Of a stretch of 64,000 nt of DNA, positions 30,318-40,818 are shown piece by piece. Location: positions 1,409,001 to 1,473,000 of the forward strand of contig NC_082413.1 of assembly GCF_004011695.2 (NCBI RefSeq), given 5' to 3'. Each line of letters opens with the position of its first letter. The first letter of the stretch is position 1. Position numbers and translations under genes: made by a program. Below the pieces are notes generated by a model. It saw only the letters and a list, made by a program, of their open reading frames with translations, ran no database searches and was not told the origin of the DNA. Origin of the DNA: Ascochyta rabiei. Lineage: Eukaryota > Ascomycota > Dothideomycetes > Pleosporales > Didymellaceae.

Positions 30318-33300
30318 TCACGTTTTCTTCCCATTTGCAGGCAACTCCCCCTTCAACTTCTTCAAACAAGCCTTCTTCTTCCAAGTCAGCCTGTGATATT
30401 CTGCCAGTTCTGGCCACTCCAGCTCGTTCCATTTCTCCCACTTCTCCACACAACGATCAAGCACTGGCCAGACAACACAGTCCGCTATACTGAACCGATC
30501 TCCCGCGATGAAAGGACCACCATGGTCTCCAAGCTGCTCGCTCAAAGCGTGTAGTGCGGCTGTGAAATCTCGCGTTTCTGTTTCTGTTTCTGTTTCTGTT
30601 TCTGTTTCTGTTTTTTCTTGTGGTAGATTTGCTGTGCGGTGTGAGAAAAAACATGGGAACTGCGAGAGGAGCACAAGGAGTGCGTTTGCCGCTGCTGTTA
30701 CGGGCTTGTCTGAACAGAGAGGGTAATAGCGGTCGATATAATACAGTATTGGAGCGAGGCCCGACACCTCGGTAGATTGTGCGTCGTTGTCACGGAAGTG
30801 CACTCGCTGTAGGGAGTGGTCTTCCTTGTCGTGGCCTGGTGCTTGGACAAGCGTGTGACTGATTTTGGCCTCCCAAAGTGCGAGTTGAGTTTGTTCGGTC
30901 TCAATCGAGGTGTTGCTCGCAAACAGCATTGGCAGCTGTTCCGGCGGCTCATGCAAATGCAACACATCAAACCCGTCGCCGTACCACTTGTCCCAGTCGA
31001 ATTCGTTGCTGTGATTTTCATGGCTGAAGGCCCGGATCATGCGTTCGGCTTCTGCTTCGTCATTGTTAATGATGTCGGCTGCACCGCGCTGGTCCTTTGA
31101 AGTTGCGCCCTGACCCCAAATAGTGGTCTCTTTGGCGTCAAGGAAGGTTGCGATGTGGCGGAAGGTAAGGCTAATTCGAGCCCCGGCATACGCAGTCTCT
31201 AGGTCGCTGCGTTCGGCTCCGACACGCTTGTCGGCCATAATGCCATGAAGCCATTTCTCGTTGCTCTTGAGGCCGAGCACAAACATTGAGTTGTGGGGCA
31301 TAGCAACCCGCTGCGTTTGGCGTTGGGCATCTTCGTCATCGCCGGCGGTTTTGGCTTTCGAGTCTCTCTTGGTACGCAACCGCATTGTCCTTTGCGCGCC
31401 AAAACTCACATTGACAATGGATGAGCCTTTGGCAATGTCAAGTGTTTTATCCGAGTGCTCCGAGATGAAGTCGTTTCCACTTCTGTACAACTGAATGAGG
31501 ACGTGGTTGAGTGGATGTCCTATAGCTTTCTCAGCTGCTCTTCTCACCCGTTGTACTTTCGGCGAGAAGTGGAGCAGAGGCAATGTCTGGTCGGCGGGAT
31601 GCCGATATACAGGTTTCGATCCATCGTCACCAAATTCGCCCTGACAACATACTAGGCGCGGTACCTCTCCCTGCTGATGAAACATCTTCTGCCATTGTAC
31701 CTCGTTGTACAGTTGCTGGAAGATCGTGTCTGCTAGGGGCGTCGAAAGGTCGGATGGATGGCAATAATTGGGTGAGAAAAGGTCATAAATGATACAAGAA
31801 TCGCCTTCAGCAATGTGATCTCCGGATCCTAACACAGGGAGGTTTGCAAGCGACTTCAGCTTGGGAGGCTTGGTCATCGTGGCAGTTCCGGACAGAGTTG
31901 ATGATGGAGATCGGATATCAGCAGGCGTGGTTTGGGTTGACATGACATCCGACAGAGAAGCGCTTGGAAGAGATGCTGTGGGGAGCTCAGGCTTTGATGA
32001 TAACAACTCCTCATCTGACTTCTCCGGCGATACCTTGGTTGGAGACACATCTGCGCCGTCAACCAAACTAGTTTTGCTTGGTGCGATGGGAGTTAAAGTT
32101 GCTGGTTTCAGTGATCTCGCTCCGGTGCTATTGTCCATCTTTGTGTCGTTACTTTCCGCTTCCGCGTTTGGTGCCTTGGGTTTTGGTGATTCGATCTCTC
32201 CGTGTATCGCTAGAATTGGTTGAACGGAGCCATGTGTGGCCAACTTGTTCGATTCGTCGTTGGGCACACCGGGCTCTAGTAGCGAATCTTCTGTCGGCTT
32301 CTTTTTCTTCTTCTTCTTTCTCATGCGAGTTTTTGACTGGACTAGTTGCGTTACGCCAGAATCGGACGGCCGTTGCTCCGCACCGTTCATCCGCTTGTTT
32401 CGCGCCAGTGTCATTCCAAAGTCATCGTCGCTGTTTCCTTCCTCGGCTGTTACAAGAGTTCCGGAGCCTGGGGTATCTGCGGTGTTGAGTTGCCTGTTGG
32501 TCGCCAAAGTAACACGGCCGTCCGGCTTCTTGGTCGTGGTATTCGACCTGTCGGCCAGAGACAGCTTACTAACCAGCGTTTCGAGCTCATCTTTGGCTTG
32601 CTTGGAGTCCTTCGTATCTGGCTTCATTTCTTCTTTCGTTGGCTCGACAACCGTAAGTTGTTCCATTGCAAGGACGTCTGCGCTCGTGACAAGCCATGCA
32701 TCGAAGAAGTCTTCCATCCGCTTTAGCGCAAGATCATGTCGGGTCTCCTTGCGGAAGCCGAGGGCGTCCTGTACCACATTGATCTTGATACCATGACGCG
32801 CTCCATCTATGACAGTCGCGAGAACAGATACATTTGTAAGACATCCACACACGTAGATTTCAGTGACGAGTCTTGCCCGCAGAGTCAGAAGGAGATTCGT
32901 GCCAAGGAAGGCTGAGTAGTTTGTTGTCGTGATGACAGCGTCTCGAGGCGTCTCGATGAGATTTTTGATGCCTTCTGTAAACTGGACGCCATCTGTATCT
33001 GGCATGCACGCAGCGATTTTCTCTGCACGTCTCAACAAAAATAGCTCTTCATCTTCTTCGACCGTTGCCTTCACTTCTTCGACCGGAAGTGCCTTCCTGC
33101 GTGATGAGACGCGCTTAAAGAGATCTAGAGCACGTTGTTTGTGTTTTGCCGAGCGTGACTGCGCCTGGGGTACAGGCAGGGTTAGGTCTTTTGTCGATTC
33201 ATCGTCACCTACTTGGCTGCTGTTTTCCTCCCCATCGAGTAAGCCAGCAATGACTAAGGCATCTCCTTCACCAGTTGATGAAGTATTCGCAAGGCGGTCG

Positions 33301-33512
33301 TCTTCGTACAGCGTTTGCACCCAAATGACATGGCCATTAAGTTCACGAAATTTTGGGACGAGAGCGTTAATGCGGTCGAGAAATCCAGAGCTTGTGTCTA
33401 CGGGAAGGTGGCCGGTTGGTGTGATGAAGTCGTTTTGTAGGCCTATGATCATAAGCGCCTGGCGGGTCTTGACTTTCGGCTGTTTCGCCAGGATTTCCGC
33501 AAAAGAGGCCAT
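30318..33512 (-). CDS. Isochorismatase-like / AlkB-like dioxygenase / GST-like fusion protein
   Basis: A single-exon frame of 1064 aa from the ATG at 33512 (the frame stays open upstream without ATG). (1) Residues ~15-290: isochorismatase-type cysteine hydrolase with IIGLQNDF (Asp) and VCGCLTNVSVLATVIDGA (nucleophile Cys); the position of the catalytic Lys reads ITTTNYSAF, so Lys seems replaced by Thr. (2) ~300-580: disordered linker with KKKKKK. (3) ~585-800: ALKBH2/3-like Fe(II)/2-oxoglutarate dioxygenase: YRSGNDFISEHSDKTL (HxD), FGAQRTMRLR, EKWLHG (second His), RISLTFR (2OG Arg). (4) ~840-1064: thioredoxin/GST-N-like part and GST-C-like end (GPFIAGDRFSIADCVVWPVLD), interrupted by a TE dipeptide repeat coded by (TGTTTC)n. 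It probably repairs alkylated nucleic acid; the other domains' roles are unknown. Confidence 0.88.
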   Translation of the reverse strand: MASFAEILAKQPKVKTRQALMIIGLQNDFITPTGHLPVDTSSGFLDRINALVPKFRELNGHVIWVQTLYEDDRLANTSSTGEGDALVIAGLLDGEENSSQVGDDESTKDLTLPVPQAQSRSAKHKQRALDLFKRVSSRRKALPVEEVKATVEEDEELFLLRRAEKIAACMPDTDGVQFTEGIKNLIETPRDAVITTTNYSAFLGTNLLLTLRARLVTEIYVCGCLTNVSVLATVIDGARHGIKINVVQDALGFRKETRHDLALKRMEDFFDAWLVTSADVLAMEQLTVVEPTKEEMKPDTKDSKQAKDELETLVSKLSLADRSNTTTKKPDGRVTLATNRQLNTADTPGSGTLVTAEEGNSDDDFGMTLARNKRMNGAEQRPSDSGVTQLVQSKTRMRKKKKKKKPTEDSLLEPGVPNDESNKLATHGSVQPILAIHGEIESPKPKAPNAEAESNDTKMDNSTGARSLKPATLTPIAPSKTSLVDGADVSPTKVSPEKSDEELLSSKPELPTASLPSASLSDVMSTQTTPADIRSPSSTLSGTATMTKPPKLKSLANLPVLGSGDHIAEGDSCIIYDLFSPNYCHPSDLSTPLADTIFQQLYNEVQWQKMFHQQGEVPRLVCCQGEFGDDGSKPVYRHPADQTLPLLHFSPKVQRVRRAAEKAIGHPLNHVLIQLYRSGNDFISEHSDKTLDIAKGSSIVNVSFGAQRTMRLRTKRDSKAKTAGDDEDAQRQTQRVAMPHNSMFVLGLKSNEKWLHGIMADKRVGAERSDLETAYAGARISLTFRHIATFLDAKETTIWGQGATSKDQRGAADIINNDEAEAERMIRAFSHENHSNEFDWDKWYGDGFDVLHLHEPPEQLPMLFASNTSIETEQTQLALWEAKISHTLVQAPGHDKEDHSLQRVHFRDNDAQSTEVSGLAPILYYIDRYYPLCSDKPVTAAANALLVLLSQFPCFFSHRTANLPQEKTETETETETETETRDFTAALHALSEQLGDHGGPFIAGDRFSIADCVVWPVLDRCVEKWEKWNELEWPELAEYHRLTWKKKACLKKLKGELPANGKKT

Positions 33513-34266
33513 CCTGTGGGAGGGTGACAACACAGAGCGGGCCGTCAGGAACGGACAGGCAACACGACGCGCACAGCTCAAGGCATCAACAATGTTGTTG
33601 GCATGCGCACGGTTAAAAAAAAACAGTGCTCAACTTCCCCTGGTTGCGAGGGGAGAGAGCAGCGAAGACGAAGATAAATACACAGACCGCGGTGATCTTC
33701 GATGGGCTCAGGGTAACCGTTGCATTGTTCGATGCATGATGTAGATCGGACGGACGTTCTGTCACTTCAGAAGCCAAGAAAAGTCGATTGCATTAGCCAA
33801 TGGCATGCATTGAAGATGATCGCGTGCTGCAGGGCCGATTGGAAACAGGAACGCCACGCTAAAGTAAGTGTTTCGCAGGACTGATGGTCCTCGACTTCTC
33901 GTGTCGTGCCCATGATGTTCCGCGCTCTGGCGGGGTGGCGCTAGCGCTTGGAGTTACCGCGCCGTACTATCTACCAATTGTCTACATGTGCTGCGTGCCT
34001 TAAAGTCGCTCCTGTTCCGACCGTTGAAACGTCGCACAGCTTCTGGACTTGACCGCTGCGGTCGAACGGGCCGTTCCTGGTGTTCCTGCTGAGAACTGAG
34101 GTTGACAGACTATACGTGGCTATCGCTATAGGCGCACAAATCTTATGTCCAAGTGCGAGATCACTTTGTTCTTCAACGGGTGGGGAATAGTGATATACTT
34201 TACAAGCTGCACTTCGTGGCCGCCGGGTCCGAGGATGTGCCTGGTACGCAGTTCTTTGAAAGTGCC
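33513..34266. other. Intergenic spacer
   Basis: No supported gene. It holds the promoter of the fusion gene and the 3' end of the HMCES-like gene, both on the minus strand. Confidence 0.5.
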
Positions 34267-35773
34267 TCACTTGTTGCTGAAAAAGGATGTGATCTTCGAG
34301 TTCCCATCAGTCTTCACTGGTGTCTTTGCTGCACTGCCGTTACTTGTAGCGCTGCGTGTGCCTTGTTTCTTTGTAGGTTTCTTCATGGGAGATGCAAGCT
34401 TCGGAGGGGAGGTCGGCTTAATGCGCTTCAACTGTGGCCCTTGGCCTGATGTGGTACTATCATCGTCCGCTTCTCGCTTCATACCTTGTATGAGTTTCAT
34501 GGCCTGTGATGGAGAATCGTCTGGAACGGGTAGTGGCGCGATATCTTCGGTACCTCCAACACGGTTCGTGGTGTCACGAGTTTCATTGAGGTCGTGTTCG
34601 ATTTTGACATGGCCGTCCTGAGTCGTGGCATTCTCAAGTTCGCGCTCCGTTTTGTCGATTCCCGCCACGTTGGACTTCTTTGCAAGCTTTCTCTGGTTAC
34701 CAAAAAAGTTCGCAATGTTATTTTTGTTCTCAGTGCTATCGACGGGTATCAAGAATGATGGGGAGTTATTCCCGACCTTGCCCACGTCTTTGCTGACAGG
34801 GTAGCACTCAAGCTCGTCTTCATACGGCTTCAGTAGTGACTGCAGATCCTGGCTCCACTCTTTGCGGTTCGGATCCAGCCATGTTCGTATGGCGTCAGAG
34901 CCGTTGTCAAGAATGACTGGCATGCGATCGTGCAGAAAGTTGAGTTGCTTGTTCGAGTTGGTGGTGATGATGGTGTAGGTATACAGTGGCTCGTTGCTGT
35001 CTAGTGGGATGTCAGTCATGGTCACAGCAGCTATACAAGACATGAAAAACGTGGCACGCAGGTCAACAACCTGGAAATGATGGTTCCAGAGTAAGACACC
35101 TTTGCTACGAGGCAGCCGCGAATGTTGAAAAGGTACGGCGCTTACCTTCAAACTGAACACGATCCCACAGCCCAGCAAAGCACATGAGCTGTCCGTCTTT
35201 GCGCTTGGTGAGATATGGTATCTTTTCCTTGCCGTTATTTTTCTTGAGCCATTCATAGAAGCCTTGCGCAATGATGATGCATCGCTTTTGTTTTTTCATG
35301 GTTGTCCACATGCCTCGATCTTCGAATAATGAGTCGTCCCGACAGTTGATGGTCTTCATCTTTGAACCATAGTCCGGGTTACGTTTCGTCCAGAATGGTA
35401 CAAGACCTGGACGAATTTACGTCAGCTGAGACATCTCGAGAGTGACTTGGGACGCCTACCCCATTGCATTGACTGCAGCTTATACTTGGTGTCTGCTGTG
35501 CCTTCCTCCTTGGGTTTCTTATCGTTTTCGCTATGATTGTCATTATGGGCGGCGTGATCGGTGTCATCCGCTCGATACACAAGCCCATGATATCCAGGCG
35601 CAAAGTTGTAAGACTGGCGTACGTTCTCGTCGTTCGGCACTTCCTCGACCGGCATCTGCGACTGCTCTAGTTGTTGGCGCACCTCTGAGGGTCGCTGTAA
35701 ATATCATTTAGCTAGAATCCTTGCGGCTGTTCCTATGTATACTCACCAAGGCCAGCACATACCTGCCACACAT
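34267..35773 (-). CDS. SRAP-domain protein, HMCES/YedK family
   Basis: HMCES proteins cross-link covalently to abasic sites in single-stranded DNA through Cys2 and shield them at replication forks. Exons 35773-35747 (27 nt), 35694-35460, 35406-35146 and 35000-34267 give 418 aa; all phases agree. The start MCGRYVLAL places the catalytic Cys at position 2. QSYNFAPGYHGLVYR (conserved Asn), MQWGLVPFWTKR, INCRDDSLFED, RCIIIAQGFYEW (active-site Glu) and HDRMPVIL (His) follow. The C-terminus after residue ~280 is disordered and ends SKITSFFSNK, resembling a PCNA-interacting PIP box. The gene is 0.75 kb upstream of the AlkB fusion on the same strand. Confidence 0.94.
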
Positions 35774-35990
35774 GATTAATCGCTTCAAAGCATTGTCTAA
35801 AGCTTCAACAGCGTGGGAGGCAAGCTGAGGGAGGAACGCGTCGGTGATTGGCTACGTCATGAGTTGCCTATCGATTAGCTTTCAGCCCTACGCGGAAGGA
35901 ACGCGACGCCGCTAAAAGTCCCCGTCATTCGATGCTCCACCAAGTTTCAGTCGCCATCACTCACATCAATTCGCCTTTGTCCGGCTCGCG

Positions 35991-37387
35991 ATGTTTTCCA
36001 GGACGGTTCGATGCGCTACGCCGCGCATAAACGCATTTGGTCGATCTCAAGCACAGCCGGCACCACACGGGTTTTCCAAGCTAGCTTCAAAGACGATATA
36101 CAGCCCTCTCCAGCGACAGTTGGGAAGACGCTACCGCTCATCGATGAGTGCGCAATTCAGAGAGCAGTATAGAAAGAGTCCTGTACTGTTTCCCTTTGCG
36201 GTGGTTGTGTAGGCGTTCCCAACCCTATGACAGTACACAGCTGACATTTTCTTAGTCTTTCAGTTCTTTCTGGCATGTGCTTGCTCTACCTTCCTTGGTA
36301 CTACAAGAATGTCATCATAAAGCCATATCACAACTTCCCCGAACCCGTTGCCAAGAAGTTGCGCAAAGCTCTCTTCTACAGTCGTGGAAAGTGGCTTGAC
36401 ATCCGCGAGGCGAACAAGTACTTTCGCCAAGCCCTCCAAACGGCCGACGAACTGGGTATGGACCCTTTCAGCGACGAGATCATGGGCGTCAAGTACACAA
36501 TCGCGGCGTTGTTCGAGGACGCAGGGTACTATAGCCTGGCGACAGACGTCCTTGAGATCATGAGAGCAGATACCCAGAAGTGGCTGGATGAGTTTTCTCA
36601 TAAGCACTGGAACGATGGGAACAGGAGCCGCGTCTTGAAGAACATGGTGCAGATCAATCTCAAGCTTGGCCAGCTCTACGACATCAAGTATGTCAACGAG
36701 CCAGAGAACGGAGGCAAGAGGCTTGTAGAAGCTGTGGAAAAAGCTCTTGCAGAATCGCAAAGGCGAGAGAGAGAAGGCCTGAAAAACGGCGAGGGCGAAT
36801 TTTTGACGAACGAGGAGTTGGGTGGTGCTCTGGAAGCACTTGGGTCACATTATGAGGAATTTGGCCCTCGATACCTCGCCACACCGCTTTTCGTCAAAGC
36901 TTTGGAGATGTGCCCACCAAAGTCATGCCACAGCATCATCTTGAGTAAGCTGCTAAAATTCAAAATTCTGGACCGGAGATTGACCTTCACAGTGAACAAT
37001 ATCTCAACGTGTCTTGTCCAACAAACCCCGCCACCGGACGAGTCCAACGCGATTGCTCTCTCCTCTGCACCTACTGACTTCCCGGTTACCAAACCCCCAC
37101 CGCGCGCCGTACTTATCGACCAAGCTCGCCAATGGGCCACAAAAGCTCTCGCACACGCTGCCGCGATACCCTCGACAGATAAGACTGAAGAATGCGACTT
37201 CGGTTGCGCAGTCGCAACACATAATTTGGGAGAGTTTTACGAGATGGAGGGCCGGATAAAAGACGCAAAACAAAAGTACGAGGAGGCCGCGGGTCTGGCA
37301 AAGTCGATGGGTTTCTCTGAGGGACAAACGAACGCGAGAGCGGGGTTGAAGAGGCTGAAAGAGATGGAGAAGAGGCCTCAAGCGTAG
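35991..37387 (+). CDS. Mitochondrial TPR protein, Mgr3-like
   Basis: Yeast Mgr3 is an inner-membrane TPR adaptor of the i-AAA protease. Exons 35991-36208 and 36256-37387 give 449 aa; the 47-bp intron starts GTAGGC and ends TTTCTTAG. The N-terminus is basic and serine-rich, like a mitochondrial presequence. One transmembrane segment (SPVLFPFAVVVLSVLSGMCL) follows at about 62-81, then helical repeats: FRQALQTADELGMDPFSDEI, YTIAALFEDAGYYSLATDVL, LGGALEALGSHYEEFG, ATHNLGEFYEMEGRIKDAKQ. Order and length fit Mgr3 and its fungal relatives. Other mitochondrial TPR proteins cannot be excluded. It is divergent from HMCES, 217 bp away. Confidence 0.78.
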
Positions 37388-38770
37388 GGAAACTACCAGT
37401 GAGGCATAGAAGACATGTGGCTTGTATAGCGTGTGTAATATTATAATGTTGAAGACATTGGCACAAACAACTGCTAGCAGCGAAAGTATCGATCATTGGT
37501 AAGACTAAGCATTACAATCACCCATTGCCCCAGTTTCTACGTGTACGCGCCTTGTCAAGCATCGAGCGCTGCCCATATAAGCTTTGCCTCGTCCAATGCT
37601 CTCTCTACAACCTCACTGGTTGTTGTTTTTTTGTTGTTGTTTTAAAAAAAATCATGGACGTATAGGTCATGGGAGTTTTTAATCTCTTTTTTTTTCGTCT
37701 CCCAGAATGCGACTTACTCTTCGAAACGTTGTTTTTAGTTCGAAATGCTCGCACCAGCAACACATGAAGTAGCCCTCTGGTTTTCGAACACATGTTTTGG
37801 GGTGGAGAAGATCTGAAGACTTTCAATGCATGGCTGAATGTCTTGCGCCTCAGACGGCTCTTCGAACATCCAACGGTTCAGATCACAAACGTCTAAGAAA
37901 GATGATGTGTTTCCCCTACCGAACTACTTCCTTCTGTCCAAGGTCAACGCTCAATGGACCGATGAGGTGTAGTCCGAAATGGCCATGCAAGGCGTGTATG
38001 TCCGAATCTCAATCAGCACCTCCAAAGGCTTCAAGGTTTACAGGCTATTCTTCTGGCTTCCACTACATATTCGAAAAACATCTCGCTGACAGAATGTCAG
38101 AACGGTACCCAGCCATCCATGGGATTTGTGTCTCGGATCGAAAAAGGGCTTCTTCGACGCAGTGTTTTGTTGAAAGCCGCCTCTGTTTCTCTCCAGTCGT
38201 TATCAGTTGTTCGACTCTCCTGCAACGTGATGCCTTCGAAATTGTGCATTCGGTATTTCTATGAGGGAAGTCGCCCGGCAACTCTGGATCTGAAATGTCA
38301 ATTGAGAAAGCCTATACTCTTCCCGATTAAGCTCGAACCGGATCTAGACGATGTGTCAGTTGCACTTATGGTATCTGTTACAGTCCAAAATCTACGTACC
38401 CTCGATCTATGAATTTGCCTGTCGTACAAAAACGTTATATTCAACGCTGCGTATGTTCCTGAATCTGATGGATCGGACTAGAAAACAATTTATACCAGTC
38501 TACACAGCATCAAAATACACTTCAAAACATAACTAGCGTTATGTTCTGTATCCCCTTTTTCTGACTGAAGGTTGTTGGTGCCACAATAGCCAAATAAAAT
38601 GCGGAAACAGCGCTGAAAACGCAGAAAATTCCCAGCTATGGACAGGCTGTTCCTGACTTATTCATCAAACTTTCCCTCTACCTTTCTTTGTCCTGAACGG
38701 AGCGCAACTCTCACAAGAACACAAAGTCAGACAGGATGTTCGCATGAGAGACTAAGGCGCGGCAACATCT
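37388..38770. other. Intergenic region without a supported gene
   Basis: About 1.4 kb. It contains TTGTTG/T-rich tracts at about 37620-37700. Frames of 60-155 codons occur on both strands but none has a domain, a coherent start or an intron structure. Confidence 0.5.
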
Positions 38771-38916
38771 GAACTTGACGTTTGTTGACGGGTGAACTTG
38801 ACGTTTGTTGACGGGTGAACTTGACGTTTGTTGACGGGTGAACTTGACGTTTGTTGACGGGTGAACTTGACGTTTGTTGACGGGTGAACTTGACGTTTGT
38901 TGACGGGTGAACTTGA
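38771..38916. repeat. 23-bp minisatellite, six copies plus a partial
   Basis: Perfect 23-bp units GAACTTGACGTTTGTTGACG plus GGT start at 38771, 38794, 38817, 38840, 38863 and 38886, with a partial unit from 38909. The units are identical and head to tail, without unique spacers. The array lies in a gene-poor interval. Confidence 0.97.
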
Positions 38917-39643
38917 TCCTGGTGTTGACATTTGGAAAGCTAACGCTGATGTTGTGACGGCGAGAAAGCTTACCGACCGCGAGTCTCGGTACACCACCTT
39001 CACTGCTTCATCGTATTGATGCGGTGCTGGGGCGAACTGTGATTAACCCATATGCGTAACCCCAACATTGTTCCATTGCTTGACTTGAGAGCGGGTCAGA
39101 GGAAGCGTGCTCAAATTCTCTTCGAAAGCCGTGGCGCTGCCACGCTCCCGGTGATACGTATTCGGACACCTGCAGAGAATTAGGAAGGCAAGCATTTTTC
39201 GGAAGATCTCCAGTCGTTGTTTAACATCTGTACCGGCTTGGCAGATATCTGACGAGGCTGTCTTTCGAGCCGAATGAGCCGATTGGAATTGGAAAATCCG
39301 AACAAACGCTTTTGCTTTTTACTAAAAGGGTTTACGGTTTCGTACGTAGCGAAGCAAGGTTTCCCTATAAGACTTCGGTGTTTTGAATTATTCTGCAATC
39401 TGTACTTGGACATGGATGAGCTCCCTTTTTCTCCTCGAAAATCGGCGCTGCATGAAAGAGCTTGAATGGCATCTCTGCTCGTCGCTTCTTCGACTTTAGG
39501 AGGACATAGCGTTCAGTGTAGATCGGTTTGACCAAAGAGCCATGGGCAATCAAGAACTCGTAAGCCAAGAGCATTGCACTCAGTAGATACGGCATAGGCA
39601 ACTGTCAAGCGTGCGTATGAACTTCGTATCCGTATCATTTCGC
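38917..39643. other. Intergenic region
   Basis: No supported gene between the minisatellite and the Cys-rich membrane-protein pseudogene. Short frames here show no recognisable domain. Confidence 0.5.
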
Positions 39644-40490
39644 TCAGGCATCTCTTTGGTACTTGGCAATGCCATCAATCTCATGAGAGACATTGATGCC
39701 GTCCATTTCGTACTGTCTTTCAGCAGACAGCTCATTCACAGAGCTCATCTGCTGATAACCCACCTCTGTCAAGTCCTTCAGCTCCTGTATGGGATATGAC
39801 CCTCCCTGTCTCAAGGCTGCTTCGCGCAACTTTTGCCTTCTGTGCAGATACAATGCCAGCACTCCAACAGCCGCAAGGAGAGGAATGCCGATACCCGCAC
39901 CAATCCCCGCACCGATAGCGATGCTGTGGCTCGAGGAATAAGGCAAAGACTATGTAAAAGAGGAGCTCCTGACCAATGTCGAAGTCGATTGCAGAGTAGA
40001 GGTCGTAGATGCGGATGCGCTAGCAGGCGAGTTTGTGCTTATGGATAGTATTGTGCTCAAAGGCAGAGTCGTGATGAACATCGCGGCGTCTAGCTCGAAC
40101 AGATTTGTGCTGGCGCAGTCGCAGCCTGTCAAGTTGTTCACAAAACAGCAGAAACGGTTGACTCCGCACTGTTCCATACCCCGACCATCGACTGCTGAGA
40201 ACCAGATCTTCACATGTTGAATTTGGGCAAGAGTCCTACAGCTGTCACTCCCAGAGAAGCATGTATCGACTGTTCATGTACCATTCGTACAAGTGGATTT
40301 GTAAGTGTCGGTCATGCCAATATTCACAAGGTCAGGACCAGGCTTACAGAGGCCATTGCTAAGACAGACGTCTCCAGGAGCGCAGCATGGTCTATCTTGC
40401 GCTGAATATGGGCTGCAAGGTAATGCTCTTTCGGTCGATAGCTGGTTCCCGTTGGGATCGAAACATTATTTAGAGGAAGCTTTAGTGTGG
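39644..40490 (-). pseudogene. Cys-rich single-pass membrane protein with three in-frame stops
   Basis: One frame runs through the whole locus without an indel. It reads FDPNGNQLSTERALPCSP, PCCAPGDVCLSNGLCKPGPD, GMEQCGVNRFCCFVNN, LTGCDCAS, a Ser/Thr-rich stalk, a helix IGAGIGAGIGIPLLAAVGVLA, then LYLHRRQKLREAALRQGG and a cytoplasmic tail. This is the layout of a large family of fungal secreted-domain/TM proteins of unknown role. Stops: TAA 40466-40468 (SSK*CFDPNG), TGA 40274-40276 (TNGT*TVDTC) and TAG 39950-39952 (SFT*SLPYSS). The first fits CAA to TAA, and the others fit single transitions too. The signal peptide and start codon upstream are not clear. It is called a pseudogene because every isoform would be truncated. 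Confidence 0.82.
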
Positions 40491-40818
40491 GGTAAATGCA
40501 GAGCTATTAAGATGCTGGCAAGTAGACTATACCGTGACTATTGGGAAGACTTGGTGACCGGTATTGTGATTACAGAAGGAGGACGACGAGGGCACTGAGT
40601 CACGATGCTGCTCGTGAGCGAGAGGCGACGCTGATAAATTCCTCTCCGATGTCTGGGATTTGTACAAACGGCCCCTGTCCGTAGATGGCAGGATGTCGAC
40701 GCAGCGATTCGTCCCTTTCAAATCAACGCGCAGTGTCCAGGGCAGCGCCCGGCTCCATCAACAAATTCCGCACCCCAAACGCTGTGTCTCGACTCCCAAT
40801 TCAGCTGACTTTGTTTGC
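40491..40818. other. Intergenic spacer
   Basis: No gene is seen between the pseudogene and the 3' end of the F-box-like gene; both are on the minus strand. Confidence 0.5.

Noticed and set aside
37797..38264. A 155-codon plus-strand frame
   Set aside because: No ATG-supported structure or domain; typical chance frame in a gene-poor gap.
38771..38916. CRISPR-like array
   Set aside because: Units are contiguous and identical without spacers, in a eukaryotic genome; it is a minisatellite.
39950..39973. An intron removing the TAG before the transmembrane helix
   Set aside because: The only GT...TAG pair is 24 bp apart, too short for a fungal spliceosomal intron.
40274..40313. An intron removing the TGA in the Cys-rich membrane protein
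   Set aside because: The possible GTACAT...GACAG segment is 40 bp and shifts the frame away from the conserved Cys region.
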